Origin: JANRLJ01 sp034437895
GTDB taxonomy: Bacteria; Chloroflexota; Anaerolineae; Aggregatilineales; Phototrophicaceae
DNA length: 5,362 bases
Assembly (NCBI GenBank): GCA_034437895.1
Contig: DAOTTO010000121.1
Span: forward strand, 1-5,362
Reading direction: 5' to 3'
The notes beneath the pieces are model-generated. The model was not told the origin of the DNA, did no database searches, and saw only the letters and a program-made list of their open reading frames with translations. How positions within the stretch are numbered: the first letter of the stretch is position 1; every line of letters begins with the position of its first letter. Positions 5,349 to 5,362 of the stretch are shown here, one piece after another. The position numbers and the translations under genes are program-made.

Positions 5349-5362
5349 TAATTCTACCAAAT

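Noticed and set aside
5347..5352. Perfect TATAAT on the plus strand near the right edge
   Set aside because: No acceptable -35 lies 16-18 bp upstream, and it would direct transcription out of the window with no gene visible.

Overview
This 5.4-kb window comes from a bacterial chromosome, most likely a Chloroflexota (Anaerolineae-like) species. That placement is an inference. It rests on the style of the BMP-type binding protein (Sec signal peptide, very acidic mature chain, DDGGWSQSHSEG motif) and on a C-rich CCTCACCCCCC/CCCCTCTCC hairpin repeat of a kind common in such genomes. No rRNA or other strict taxonomic marker is present. All six genes lie on the minus strand, so the window is best read from right to left.

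Right part (5362 to about 3933): a complete gene for a secreted BMP-family substrate-binding protein, with a possible -10 box upstream and a strong intrinsic terminator downstream. No permease or ATPase gene follows it. Middle part (about 3932 to 1793): a two-gene redox unit made of a zinc-free medium-chain dehydrogenase/quinone oxidoreductase (MDR) and a classical short-chain dehydrogenase (SDR), 97 bp apart. It ends in an intrinsic terminator with an 18-bp inverted repeat.

Left-middle part (1792 to 1025): a compact regulated pair. A four-helix membrane protein is followed after 1 bp by a 73-residue XRE/Cro-type regulator. The pair has a TTGACA-17-TACTTT promoter embedded in two similar operator-like repeats 42 bp apart, which suggests autoregulation. 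A 134-bp MITE-like element with perfect 12-bp terminal inverted repeats (893-1026) sits exactly at the end of the regulator gene and supplies part of its stop codon. Left edge (833 to 1): the first 277 codons of a second MDR enzyme, paralogous to the one in the middle and sharing a leader motif with it; the gene runs off the window.

The oxidoreductases probably handle small carbonyls, quinones or alcohols, but no substrate can be read from the sequence. The regulator/membrane-protein pair with its double operator is the least characterised system here. No gene-free stretch exceeds 300 bp, and no tRNA, rRNA, riboswitch or CRISPR array was recognised.
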